Origin: an uncultured Bacteroidales bacterium
Lineage (GTDB): Bacteria > Bacteroidota > Bacteroidia > Bacteroidales > Paludibacteraceae
Assembly: GCA_946406195.1 (NCBI GenBank)
Contig: CAMJJT010000016.1
Span: 1 to 46,884, forward strand
Direction of reading: 5' to 3'
Length of the DNA: 46,884 bases
Both the position numbers and the translations under genes were made by a program. Position 1 is the stretch's first letter; the number at the start of each line of letters is the position of its first letter. The notes beneath the pieces were generated by a model that was given only the letters and a program-made list of their open reading frames with translations, made no database searches and was not told the origin of the DNA. Positions 7,584-15,204 of the stretch are shown here, one piece after another.

Positions 7584-10094
7584 ATGCTAAAACGTTGTTT
7601 ATATACGATTACCGTTTTATGGTCGGTGTCCATAATCTGTTCTGCACAGGTCTATATGCCGCTTGAGATACAGAACGGCACCACGCAGGAGATGACCAGC
7701 GGAACGCGAGTGACGGTGCACGGAGCCCGTACGCCGATTAGTATTCCGGCGGCCGTGGGTAACGGATTCCGCACGGACGGATACTCAAGTTATATCCAGA
7801 TGCCGATAAACGGGCTGATTAAGAATAATGCTTTGGGTGTGAATATGAAGGACTCTGTTGTATCCACACTAACCATTAGTTTCTGGTGCGCCATTGAGAC
7901 CTATCCGATGATGACGGAGGCTACTATGACCCCGTTACGCCAGTATTATACCGATATTCTTGGGAATATTGATGACGACAAACATACTGGTTTTGCTTTC
8001 GAGCTGAGTAATCAGGGCAGGTTCCGTTTCCGTTGCTATTCCAGTGGATGGGAAGTGGTGTGCGACGGGGGTGAGGCTAAGTTGTGGTGGAACCAATGGC
8101 ACCACTTGGTGGCGACCATTGATGGCTATAATCAGGAGATCCACTTTTACGACAATGGTGTGGAAGTGGCTGGAACGGGGTGTATGTATGATGCCACGAT
8201 TGGGGAGAAAGACTTGGTTATCGGCAAGAGTGTGAATGATACGGTGATGTCAGGTATGTTCAATCTGAATTACTTTAATGGTATTATCGATGAGGTGCGC
8301 ATTGATACAGGTATATGGGCGATGAGTGATATTATGGAGAATATCCCTCAGAATGAGGTTGATTTCAATATCCCGATAGATGCCTATGCCAATGATCTCT
8401 GTCGTCCTCGGTACCATGGTATGCCTGCGCAAGGGTGGACAAATGAGTCACACGGTATGGCTTATAGCGACGGTAGATACCATCTGTTCTTCCAGAAAAA
8501 CGGGAATGGACCTTATATGGCGCGTCTGCACTGGGGACATATCTCTTCTCCGGATCTGTGTCACTGGCGCGAGGAAGTAGTAGCGCTGATGCCTGATCAG
8601 GATTATGATATCAAAGGATGCTGGTCCGGATGTATTGTTCGCGATGATGAGATCACGGGCGGTCAACCTTGGGCGCTCTATTCAGCGATTGGTAACCGGG
8701 AGAGTTTCAATCCGGAGAATCCGGAAGAAGGTAGTCACTGCGAACTCATGTTCGCTTCGCCCAAAGATGGCGGACTTAAGTATTGGCACAAGCAGGCACA
8801 GCCGGGTATCTGTTGCCCGTTCCGGGATGATTTCCGTGACCCGTATTTCTTCCGAGCCAACGGCAGACCCTATATTATCGCAGGGTGTAGTGATGGCGGT
8901 CTGGGTATCGCTACTTTGCATCGTTATGAAGGCGATAACCGGTGGAGCAGCGATGGAGATGTCTTCTTTCGCGAAGGACCCTTGGCGGATGCGGGTAATT
9001 TCTGGGAAATGCCCAACGTGACACCGTTTGGCGACAACCGTTGGGTATTTACCTGCACGCCGATGTCCACCTCGTATGGTGTACGTTGCCTGTACTGGGT
9101 AGGCGGGATTGATGGGAATGGCCATTTTAATGCTTGGCAGGGACCGAACACGATCGAACTGCCCGGAATGGCGAAGGACGGCTTCGGCTTACTGTCTCCG
9201 ACGATCTTACAGCACGGAGGCAAAACCATTGCTTTGGGTATAGTTCCCGACAAAGCCAGCACTACGCTTAACTATACTTTGGGCTATGCCCATCTGTATT
9301 GCTTCCCACGTGAATGGTGGTTGGATGGCGAGGGGAATTTGCACCAAGTGCCTTTCGAAGGTCTCTACGCGCTGCGGACGCAGGAACGAGTTGTAAAAAG
9401 CAATCTGACTCTTCCTGAGGACACTATCATGAATCTTTCTCCTATTGAAGGGCGATCCGTAGAACTATGCACCACCTTTGAGGTCGGTGAAGCGGAAGTG
9501 GGGTTCTCTCTTCTTAAGAACTCATATGGAGATATGAAGGTCTATATTGATCCGAAGGAGCAGAAATTAGTGGTGGACATGACCTCTATTGGTCGTCGTG
9601 CAAATGATATAGGCGTGTTCGATGGTTATTACAGTTCTATCATTCCATCGGGTCTTCCGCAAGGATCTATTTGCAAACTCGATGTGTTCTTTGATTATTC
9701 GATCTTGGATATCTTCATTAATGACCGGTATGCGACTTCCATCCGCGTCTTCCCGTATGACTATTCCGCTAAAGGATGTGAGTTTTTTACAAAAGGCGGT
9801 GAGGCAAAGGTGCACTCGTTGGAGGCATACGGTCTTGGTGAAATTACCCATGACACTCCGGCGCAGGGTGTAGAAACTCCGCAAGCGGAATCACCGATTA
9901 CCGTTAAAGCGGACAAGATATATTATGACCTTTCCTATCCTTCCGTACTTCGCGTGTATGATAATTTGGGCCGCATCTTGCAGGCACATCAGGTACGCGG
10001 GAAAGGCACTTTGACTATTGCGCACAAGGGGTATGTCCTTGTGAGTATTGAAAATGCAATTCAACATTTTACAAAATCCGCAGTGATATTATGA
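7584..10094 (+). CDS. LamG-GH32 fructan hydrolase-like protein with atypical nucleophile motif
   Basis: Secreted GH32-family protein, 836 residues. Signal peptide about 1-21 (ending CSA/QVY). A LamG/concanavalin-like domain at about 45-260 (LTISFWCAIE, WNQWHHLVATIDGYNQEIHFY, GIIDEVRID) may bind glycan. The five-bladed GH32 domain begins near 275, with a beta-sandwich about 615-770. The usual nucleophile motif NDPNG is replaced by NESHG, so Glu288 stands where Asp is normal. The other two catalytic acids are present: Asp419 in FRDPYFF and Glu475 in WEMP. The last 60 residues (LRVYDNLGRIL ... GYVLVSI) look like a T9SS type-A sorting domain. ATG 7584 is one base after the preceding stop; a TTG at 7563 would overlap it. 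Activity could differ from ordinary fructanases. Confidence 0.85.
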   Translation: MLKRCLYTITVLWSVSIICSAQVYMPLEIQNGTTQEMTSGTRVTVHGARTPISIPAAVGNGFRTDGYSSYIQMPINGLIKNNALGVNMKDSVVSTLTISFWCAIETYPMMTEATMTPLRQYYTDILGNIDDDKHTGFAFELSNQGRFRFRCYSSGWEVVCDGGEAKLWWNQWHHLVATIDGYNQEIHFYDNGVEVAGTGCMYDATIGEKDLVIGKSVNDTVMSGMFNLNYFNGIIDEVRIDTGIWAMSDIMENIPQNEVDFNIPIDAYANDLCRPRYHGMPAQGWTNESHGMAYSDGRYHLFFQKNGNGPYMARLHWGHISSPDLCHWREEVVALMPDQDYDIKGCWSGCIVRDDEITGGQPWALYSAIGNRESFNPENPEEGSHCELMFASPKDGGLKYWHKQAQPGICCPFRDDFRDPYFFRANGRPYIIAGCSDGGLGIATLHRYEGDNRWSSDGDVFFREGPLADAGNFWEMPNVTPFGDNRWVFTCTPMSTSYGVRCLYWVGGIDGNGHFNAWQGPNTIELPGMAKDGFGLLSPTILQHGGKTIALGIVPDKASTTLNYTLGYAHLYCFPREWWLDGEGNLHQVPFEGLYALRTQERVVKSNLTLPEDTIMNLSPIEGRSVELCTTFEVGEAEVGFSLLKNSYGDMKVYIDPKEQKLVVDMTSIGRRANDIGVFDGYYSSIIPSGLPQGSICKLDVFFDYSILDIFINDRYATSIRVFPYDYSAKGCEFFTKGGEAKVHSLEAYGLGEITHDTPAQGVETPQAESPITVKADKIYYDLSYPSVLRVYDNLGRILQAHQVRGKGTLTIAHKGYVLVSIENAIQHFTKSAVIL

Positions 10095-11167
10095 TAAAGC
10101 ATATTGTATGGTATATTTTTGTATTTGTTGCGGTGTTGCTCAATGCCTGCACAGCTCACGTTGATCCGGTGGAACCCGATACTCCGGGAGCGGATTCGAC
10201 ATGGGATATTCCCACAACATTGCCTTACGCAGAAGAAAACCGGATAGCTTTTCTTTCGCTATATACTACCCCTGAGCAACTGATTGCAGAAGGAGATGAC
10301 GATGAGGCGTGCGCATGGTTATGGATGCATGAGACTTTTCCTAAAGCTGTTTTTCTCCCCTTTGAGCAGATCGGGGAGCATACCCTTGACTCTATGCGGG
10401 TGTTGTTTTGGCTTCGCGATGTCGAGACCGGTAAGATAGAGGATGTCACCACCATCCCCGAAAGCGCCATGACTGCGGCGCCTTTTATCCGGGAGTGGTA
10501 TATAGCCGGTGGTAATATCATCCTCTGGGGACATGCTGTGCTCTATATAGAGACTTTGGGACGCTTGCCCGAAGGTACCTATACTGCTCCCAAACATGAA
10601 TGGATTTGCGGATGCGGGAGTGGCAATTTGGATATGGGGCATTGGCTGATGTCGGTGCAGTTATTTCCCGGACGCAAATTCAAAAAAGACCATTCCACAC
10701 ATCCGCTCTTCAAGGGTATATCTATCTATACGAATAATGATATCCGTGGCTTCATGGTCAAAGGTCCGGGATGGACGGAGGATCATAACTGCGTTTTTTT
10801 CAATTACCCCTCGGAGATCACAGGACGCAGTTGGCAAGCAGAGATATGCTATACGCTGCTTAAAGATTATTATGGTATCACTCCTTTGGCTACATGGGAT
10901 TCTCAAATCTCATGGGTGTCACAGTTGAATGTATATGAGTTGAAGAAGGGGAATACCGAATACCAGGGCCGCGCTATCTGTATAGGTAACGGCGGATGCG
11001 AGTTTTCAATGAAGAACTATCGTCAGACAGGTACTGATGGAGGAGGAAATCCGATCTATGAGGTTACGAGCGACCTTTCCGCACACCCGCATAATAATAT
11101 GTACCAAGATAATATATTACTCATGGCGCGCAATGCCATCAATTATATGCGACACGGAAATGAATAA
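10091..11167 (+). CDS. DUF4960-like lipoprotein 2
   Basis: Predicted lipoprotein of 358 residues: signal MIKHIVWYIFVFVAVLLNAC, then a Pro/Asp-rich linker and one DUF4960-like module (about 50-355). It shares with the 6398 product the positions EACAWLWMHETF, FIREWYIAGGNIILWG, WTEDHNC, PLATWDSQ and a late GRAICIGNGGCEF block ending in a helix (NILLMARNAINYM). There is no FN3 domain. The start overlaps the previous stop as ATGA (4 bp), so translation is probably coupled. No enzymatic motif is visible. By position between two GH32 genes it is likely a second surface binding protein; function is inferred from context only. Confidence 0.75.
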   Translation: MIKHIVWYIFVFVAVLLNACTAHVDPVEPDTPGADSTWDIPTTLPYAEENRIAFLSLYTTPEQLIAEGDDDEACAWLWMHETFPKAVFLPFEQIGEHTLDSMRVLFWLRDVETGKIEDVTTIPESAMTAAPFIREWYIAGGNIILWGHAVLYIETLGRLPEGTYTAPKHEWICGCGSGNLDMGHWLMSVQLFPGRKFKKDHSTHPLFKGISIYTNNDIRGFMVKGPGWTEDHNCVFFNYPSEITGRSWQAEICYTLLKDYYGITPLATWDSQISWVSQLNVYELKKGNTEYQGRAICIGNGGCEFSMKNYRQTGTDGGGNPIYEVTSDLSAHPHNNMYQDNILLMARNAINYMRHGNE

Positions 11168-12692
11168 AACTAATCTCATCGTATTGCTTTTTGCGACAGG
11201 ATTGCTTGCCTGCGCCGGACCGAAACCGGAAGATGAACCGGTGGTGCCGCCTCATGAGGACACCACCCATGTGGAGCCCGAGGTTTCGCCTACAACTCGT
11301 CCCGATCTCTATCGCCCTCAAATCCATTATACCCCACTTCATAATTGGAGCAATGACCCCAACGGACTGTTTTATAAAGACGGGGTATGGCATCTCTATT
11401 ACCAGTTCAATCCGAATGGTATCGAGTGCGATTTCGGAGGAATGAGTTGGGGACACGCTTCTTCATCGGACCTGATGCATTGGCAGGAAAAAAGCCCTGT
11501 GCTCTATCCCGACCATATGGGAGCCATGTACTCCGGATGCAGCGTGGTGGATCATGATAATGTAGCAGGGTTTGGACACGGCGCGGTATTGGCATATTAT
11601 ACAGCCTCCGGAGAGAAACAGCTTATCTGTCTCGCGATCAGCACCGATGGCGGAGAAACATTCCGAAAACATGACCATAATCCCATTGTGCCCTCAACGG
11701 GACTGAGTAATTTCCGGGATCCCAAAGTGGTGTACGATGCCAAACGGGGACGATGGACCATGCTGGTCTCCAGAGGATGGGATCTCGGCGCAGAGATATG
11801 GCATAGCTATAATCTGATGCAGTGGGATTTTGACGGTATCTTCCGAGTAGATATAGAGCGTTGCAATATGAGTCAGTGGGAGTGTTGTGACTTACTGTAT
11901 TTTGAGCAAGCCGATAAATGGGTTGCTATCGTCAGTATAAACCCGAACGGATATATCACCGGCTCATCTACCATGTATTTCGTGGGACAGTTTGATGGTG
12001 TCACTTTTACGCCCGATAACGATGATTATCCCCGTTGGTTGGATTATGGAGCAGATTGCTATGCCGGTGTTACCTTTGACAATGCGCCGGACAATCGCAA
12101 GATCCTCATAGCATGGATGAATAACTGGGATTATGCGCCTGCATGTCCGCCCTCCGCGTGGAAAGGGGCATATACCATCCCTCGAGAACTATCCTTGCGC
12201 TACATAGGAGCGCATTGGGTACTGTGCTCGGAACCTGTCAAAGAGTTGAATAAGTTGGCAGGAGAATGGTCTGAGGTGACGGACGAGATAGAAAATATAG
12301 GTGGTGATTATGCGGATGCGTGGGAAGCGCAGATAATGCTCTCGCTTACGAAGGATGCTACCATCACGCTATATAACAAGTACGGCAACGAATATACGAT
12401 TACGGTTAATGCCACTCAGCGTCGTATCTATTGCAATCGTGGAGGCAAGACCGGAGAGTTTAATTTCAGTACCCTGTTTGCGGTGCCTTCCATGAGTGCT
12501 CCGATTGAGGGGGATGAACAATCAATCGTACTGGATATCATCGTGGACCAAAGCAGTGTGGAACTCTTTGCCGGAGAAGGCAGCACCTGCTTCACCAATA
12601 ATGTATATCCGCGTACGATTTATCGGAATATGCGCGTGGAGGGGGATGCCACCATGGTGAAAGTACGCACTTTGGAAACAATATGGAAATAA
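11160..12692 (+). CDS. GH32 lipoprotein (fructanase, catalytic triad intact)
   Basis: Glycoside hydrolase family 32 enzyme, 510 residues, cutting beta-fructosidic bonds of levan or inulin. Lipoprotein signal with lipobox LLAC at the start (MNKTNLIVLLFATGLLAC), then a Pro/Asp-rich linker. Catalytic residues visible: nucleophile Asp66 in NDPNG, transition-state Asp187 in FRDPK, acid/base Glu241 in WECCD. The five-blade propeller runs about 50-370, the C-terminal beta-sandwich about 385-508 (QSSVELFAGEG). The ATG at 11160 overlaps the preceding stop by 8 bp; an upstream in-frame ATG at 11037 lies deep inside the previous gene and lacks a signal peptide. Endo versus exo action cannot be told from the sequence by eye. 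Confidence 0.93.
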   Translation: MNKTNLIVLLFATGLLACAGPKPEDEPVVPPHEDTTHVEPEVSPTTRPDLYRPQIHYTPLHNWSNDPNGLFYKDGVWHLYYQFNPNGIECDFGGMSWGHASSSDLMHWQEKSPVLYPDHMGAMYSGCSVVDHDNVAGFGHGAVLAYYTASGEKQLICLAISTDGGETFRKHDHNPIVPSTGLSNFRDPKVVYDAKRGRWTMLVSRGWDLGAEIWHSYNLMQWDFDGIFRVDIERCNMSQWECCDLLYFEQADKWVAIVSINPNGYITGSSTMYFVGQFDGVTFTPDNDDYPRWLDYGADCYAGVTFDNAPDNRKILIAWMNNWDYAPACPPSAWKGAYTIPRELSLRYIGAHWVLCSEPVKELNKLAGEWSEVTDEIENIGGDYADAWEAQIMLSLTKDATITLYNKYGNEYTITVNATQRRIYCNRGGKTGEFNFSTLFAVPSMSAPIEGDEQSIVLDIIVDQSSVELFAGEGSTCFTNNVYPRTIYRNMRVEGDATMVKVRTLETIWK

Positions 12693-12719
12693 TAAACGAA
12701 ACTTAAAAATATCAATCTC

Positions 12720-15083
12720 ATGAAAAAATCATTTTTACTCTCTCTCGCGCTTATCATAGCTTTGATGGCGCAGGCTAAAGTGGCTTTTTTGGTTCCTGCA
12801 GGTGATACCGACCTCACCTCTTTGCCGTATGAACAGTATGTAACGATTGACGAAGGAATTTCTCATTCGCATGAGCAAAGTCCGGAACGTCGTGCGTGGT
12901 TATGGTTTAATGAATGGTATGTAGCCTCCAATATGGGAAGGTTCATTTGTTTCAATGACTTGGCGAACATCCCTTCGGATATCCATGCTATCTGGATCTA
13001 TGTAGATCGGGTGGATTTTGGCACGGAGGCTTTTGATGCATTATTCGCTGATTACATCGATGAGTTGCAGGCTTTTGTAAACAACGGAGGTCATCTTTTA
13101 TTGGCGAAACAGGCTTCCCGTCTGGAAAAAGACCTGATTGGCGCTACGAATGCCAATAACGAAGTCATTGTTCCGGATTACAACGACGGCGGCTATCAGG
13201 GTCCCGCTACTTGGGGTGTGGATTATCGGTTTGAGTTCCCCGAAGAAGTTGTTTGGTCCAATGCCGGTCATCCGATTTTCAAGGATGCGCCATTCCGGGA
13301 TGATAACTACGCCGAACTCATTTGGACCGACGGCGGTATGTTGACCGACCATAACTGCGGTATCAGTACCGGTGCGATGGGTATGGATAGCATCAAGGAC
13401 GTAAACGGACTAACGGCTTTCCAGAACCGCAATCAATGCAAGGTGCTTGGCGGTTGGGCTAACGGAGACGGATGTCATTACGGCGGAGTCATCGAGTTTT
13501 ACCCTACCGAAAGCCGCAGGGGTACAGTCATCATGATGGGGCTCGCCGCGTATTCGTGGATCAATAATAATGCCGGAAACGGATGGGCTAACACACAAGC
13601 CATCACCCGCAGTACGCTTCGCTATTTAGAGAACTTGCATCCGGAGAGGGATCAGTATGAGATAGCCTATCTCTTGCCATCCTCTATCCTCTCTTTGGAG
13701 GGATGGTACGACGGGGAGCAACCGGAATACAATGCTGCCGTATGGTTCCGCGATACCTATGTCAATGATGAGAAAAAAGGATGTTTCGTTACTTTGGACG
13801 AACTGCCCGAACTGTATGATAAAGGCGTACACACCCTTTGGGTCAATGTCGAGCGCAGTATGATTACTCCTGAGGATGGAGTGGTTGTCGCATTCAAAGA
13901 CAAAGTGCAATCTTTTGTCCAATCGGGAGGAAATGTGTTGCTTACCAAACAGGCAACCTATCTCGCTTACACCATGGGACGTATCGGCTATGCTCCGGTA
14001 TTCGAGTCCTCTGATTATACGATGGAAGACCGCGGAGCGGTGCGTTGTATCCAAGCCGCAATGGGACAGAGCGAATGTGTGGCTGTGGAAGACCGGCTGG
14101 ATATGAGCGGACATCGTATCTATAATAATATGCTCAGTTATTGGGACTCGAGAAGCATGTTCCTCGTCGCTCCTGAGTGCAAGAAGACGTATTCCTATTG
14201 TTCATGGCAGGATTACCTCCGTGCTACCGATGAAGATACCCATTATGACAACTGTCTTATCCGGCGCCTGCGGGATTTTGAGGAGGACTGGCATGCTACG
14301 GTACTCGCTTCCCAAGGCGGAATAGGCGATTATTGCTTCAGCAATATCATCGAGTTCAACCCGACCGGAGATTGGCAGGGACGAATCCTCACTATCGGTT
14401 CTGTCGCTTACCAATGGGGAACAAGCAATAATAGCGTAGAAAGACAGAACCTGAAGACGCTCACGGCGAACTGTCTCGATTATCTGGCGGATGAGCCGTT
14501 GGTAGAACAAGTATATACCCGTCCGGTATCTGAATCGCATTTCGGCACGATATGTTTTGAGTATGCTGTACCGGCAACGCAGATCGAAGGAGCAGAGATG
14601 TATGAAATCTATTCATGGGATGCGGATGCGGATTCGGTTCTCTTAGTGAAAGCAGACAAGATGGAGGCGGGAAAACCCTATATCTATTATGCAACAGCCT
14701 CGGAGATCAAACTCCGTTATATCGGTATGAAAGAGGAGGCGAAGAGACATAATGGATTGGTTGGTTTTGTAGGATGGTCAGAAACGGATACATACGAGGT
14801 AGAGGCTGGATATTATGTAGTGGCAGAGGATGCACTGCGTGCGGTGAATACGCAGAATCCCGAGGTACTTATGCCGCGCTATGCTTACGTCGATACATCG
14901 GAAATTCCTGCATACATGGAAATGCCGCAACTGCCGTATCGCAAGATAGCAATTATCAAAACGCATCCCTCTGCTATTGATGAGGTGCAGAAGATGCCAT
15001 CAACCACCAAATATCTATACAATGGCATACTGTATATTGAGCGGAATGGTAAGAAATATTCGGTATTAGGTAGTGGATTATAA
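12720..15083 (+). CDS. Secreted protein with two DUF4960-like modules and C-terminal tail
   Basis: 787 residues with a type I signal peptide (MKKSFLLSLALIIALMAQA). Two DUF4960-like modules, about 20-300 and 307-595, share RRAWLWFNEWY / NAAVWFRDTYV, LQAFVNNGGHLLLAKQA / VQSFVQSGGNVLLTKQA, and GTVIMMGLAAYSW / GRILTIGSVAYQW. A small beta-rich module follows (605-737; FGTICFEY, AGKPYIYY, GYYVVAEDAL, PRYAYV), which also occurs in the 15205 and 33248 products, then the short tail NGILYIERNGKKYSVLG. No lipobox is present, so it may be held at the surface by another route. It is the last gene of operon 1, 27 bp after the GH32. I know no enzyme activity for this architecture; fructan binding is the best guess. 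Confidence 0.78.
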   Translation: MKKSFLLSLALIIALMAQAKVAFLVPAGDTDLTSLPYEQYVTIDEGISHSHEQSPERRAWLWFNEWYVASNMGRFICFNDLANIPSDIHAIWIYVDRVDFGTEAFDALFADYIDELQAFVNNGGHLLLAKQASRLEKDLIGATNANNEVIVPDYNDGGYQGPATWGVDYRFEFPEEVVWSNAGHPIFKDAPFRDDNYAELIWTDGGMLTDHNCGISTGAMGMDSIKDVNGLTAFQNRNQCKVLGGWANGDGCHYGGVIEFYPTESRRGTVIMMGLAAYSWINNNAGNGWANTQAITRSTLRYLENLHPERDQYEIAYLLPSSILSLEGWYDGEQPEYNAAVWFRDTYVNDEKKGCFVTLDELPELYDKGVHTLWVNVERSMITPEDGVVVAFKDKVQSFVQSGGNVLLTKQATYLAYTMGRIGYAPVFESSDYTMEDRGAVRCIQAAMGQSECVAVEDRLDMSGHRIYNNMLSYWDSRSMFLVAPECKKTYSYCSWQDYLRATDEDTHYDNCLIRRLRDFEEDWHATVLASQGGIGDYCFSNIIEFNPTGDWQGRILTIGSVAYQWGTSNNSVERQNLKTLTANCLDYLADEPLVEQVYTRPVSESHFGTICFEYAVPATQIEGAEMYEIYSWDADADSVLLVKADKMEAGKPYIYYATASEIKLRYIGMKEEAKRHNGLVGFVGWSETDTYEVEAGYYVVAEDALRAVNTQNPEVLMPRYAYVDTSEIPAYMEMPQLPYRKIAIIKTHPSAIDEVQKMPSTTKYLYNGILYIERNGKKYSVLGSGL

Positions 15084-15088
15084 TAGAT

Positions 15089-15117
15089 TTGTTGCAAAAT
15101 GTACTACTTTTGTTGCA
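15089..15117 (+). promoter_or_regulatory. Putative operator 2 (two direct half-sites 21 bp apart)
   Basis: TTGTTGCA at 15089-15096 and 15110-15117 repeats the half-site and the exact 21 bp spacing seen before 1642 and 18454. The third, inverted half-site of those two operators is absent here. It therefore looks like a reduced version of the same regulator site. Confidence 0.65.
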
Positions 15118-15131
15118 TTATGCGTATCTTA

Positions 15132-15163
15132 CTTGCGTATGTGCTTGAAAAGTAGTACCTTTG
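15132..15163 (+). promoter_or_regulatory. Promoter for the 15205 unit
   Basis: CTTG (15132-15135) and TACCTTTG (15156-15163) are 20 bp apart and match the Bacteroidota -33/-7 pattern. An 11 bp perfect inverted repeat (GTACTACTTTT at 15101-15111, AAAAGTAGTAC at 15148-15158) has one arm over the -7 element and the other beside the operator. The start would be near 15170, giving a leader of about 35 nt. Confidence 0.7.
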
Positions 15164-15204
15164 CACCGCAAAAACAAGATAACATAACTTAAATTTTTAA
15201 TACA

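Noticed and set aside
11037..11159. Upstream in-frame start for the GH32 lipoprotein
   Set aside because: It would overlap the previous gene by 131 bp and hide the lipoprotein signal. The ATG at 11160 gives a perfect signal and a short overlap.
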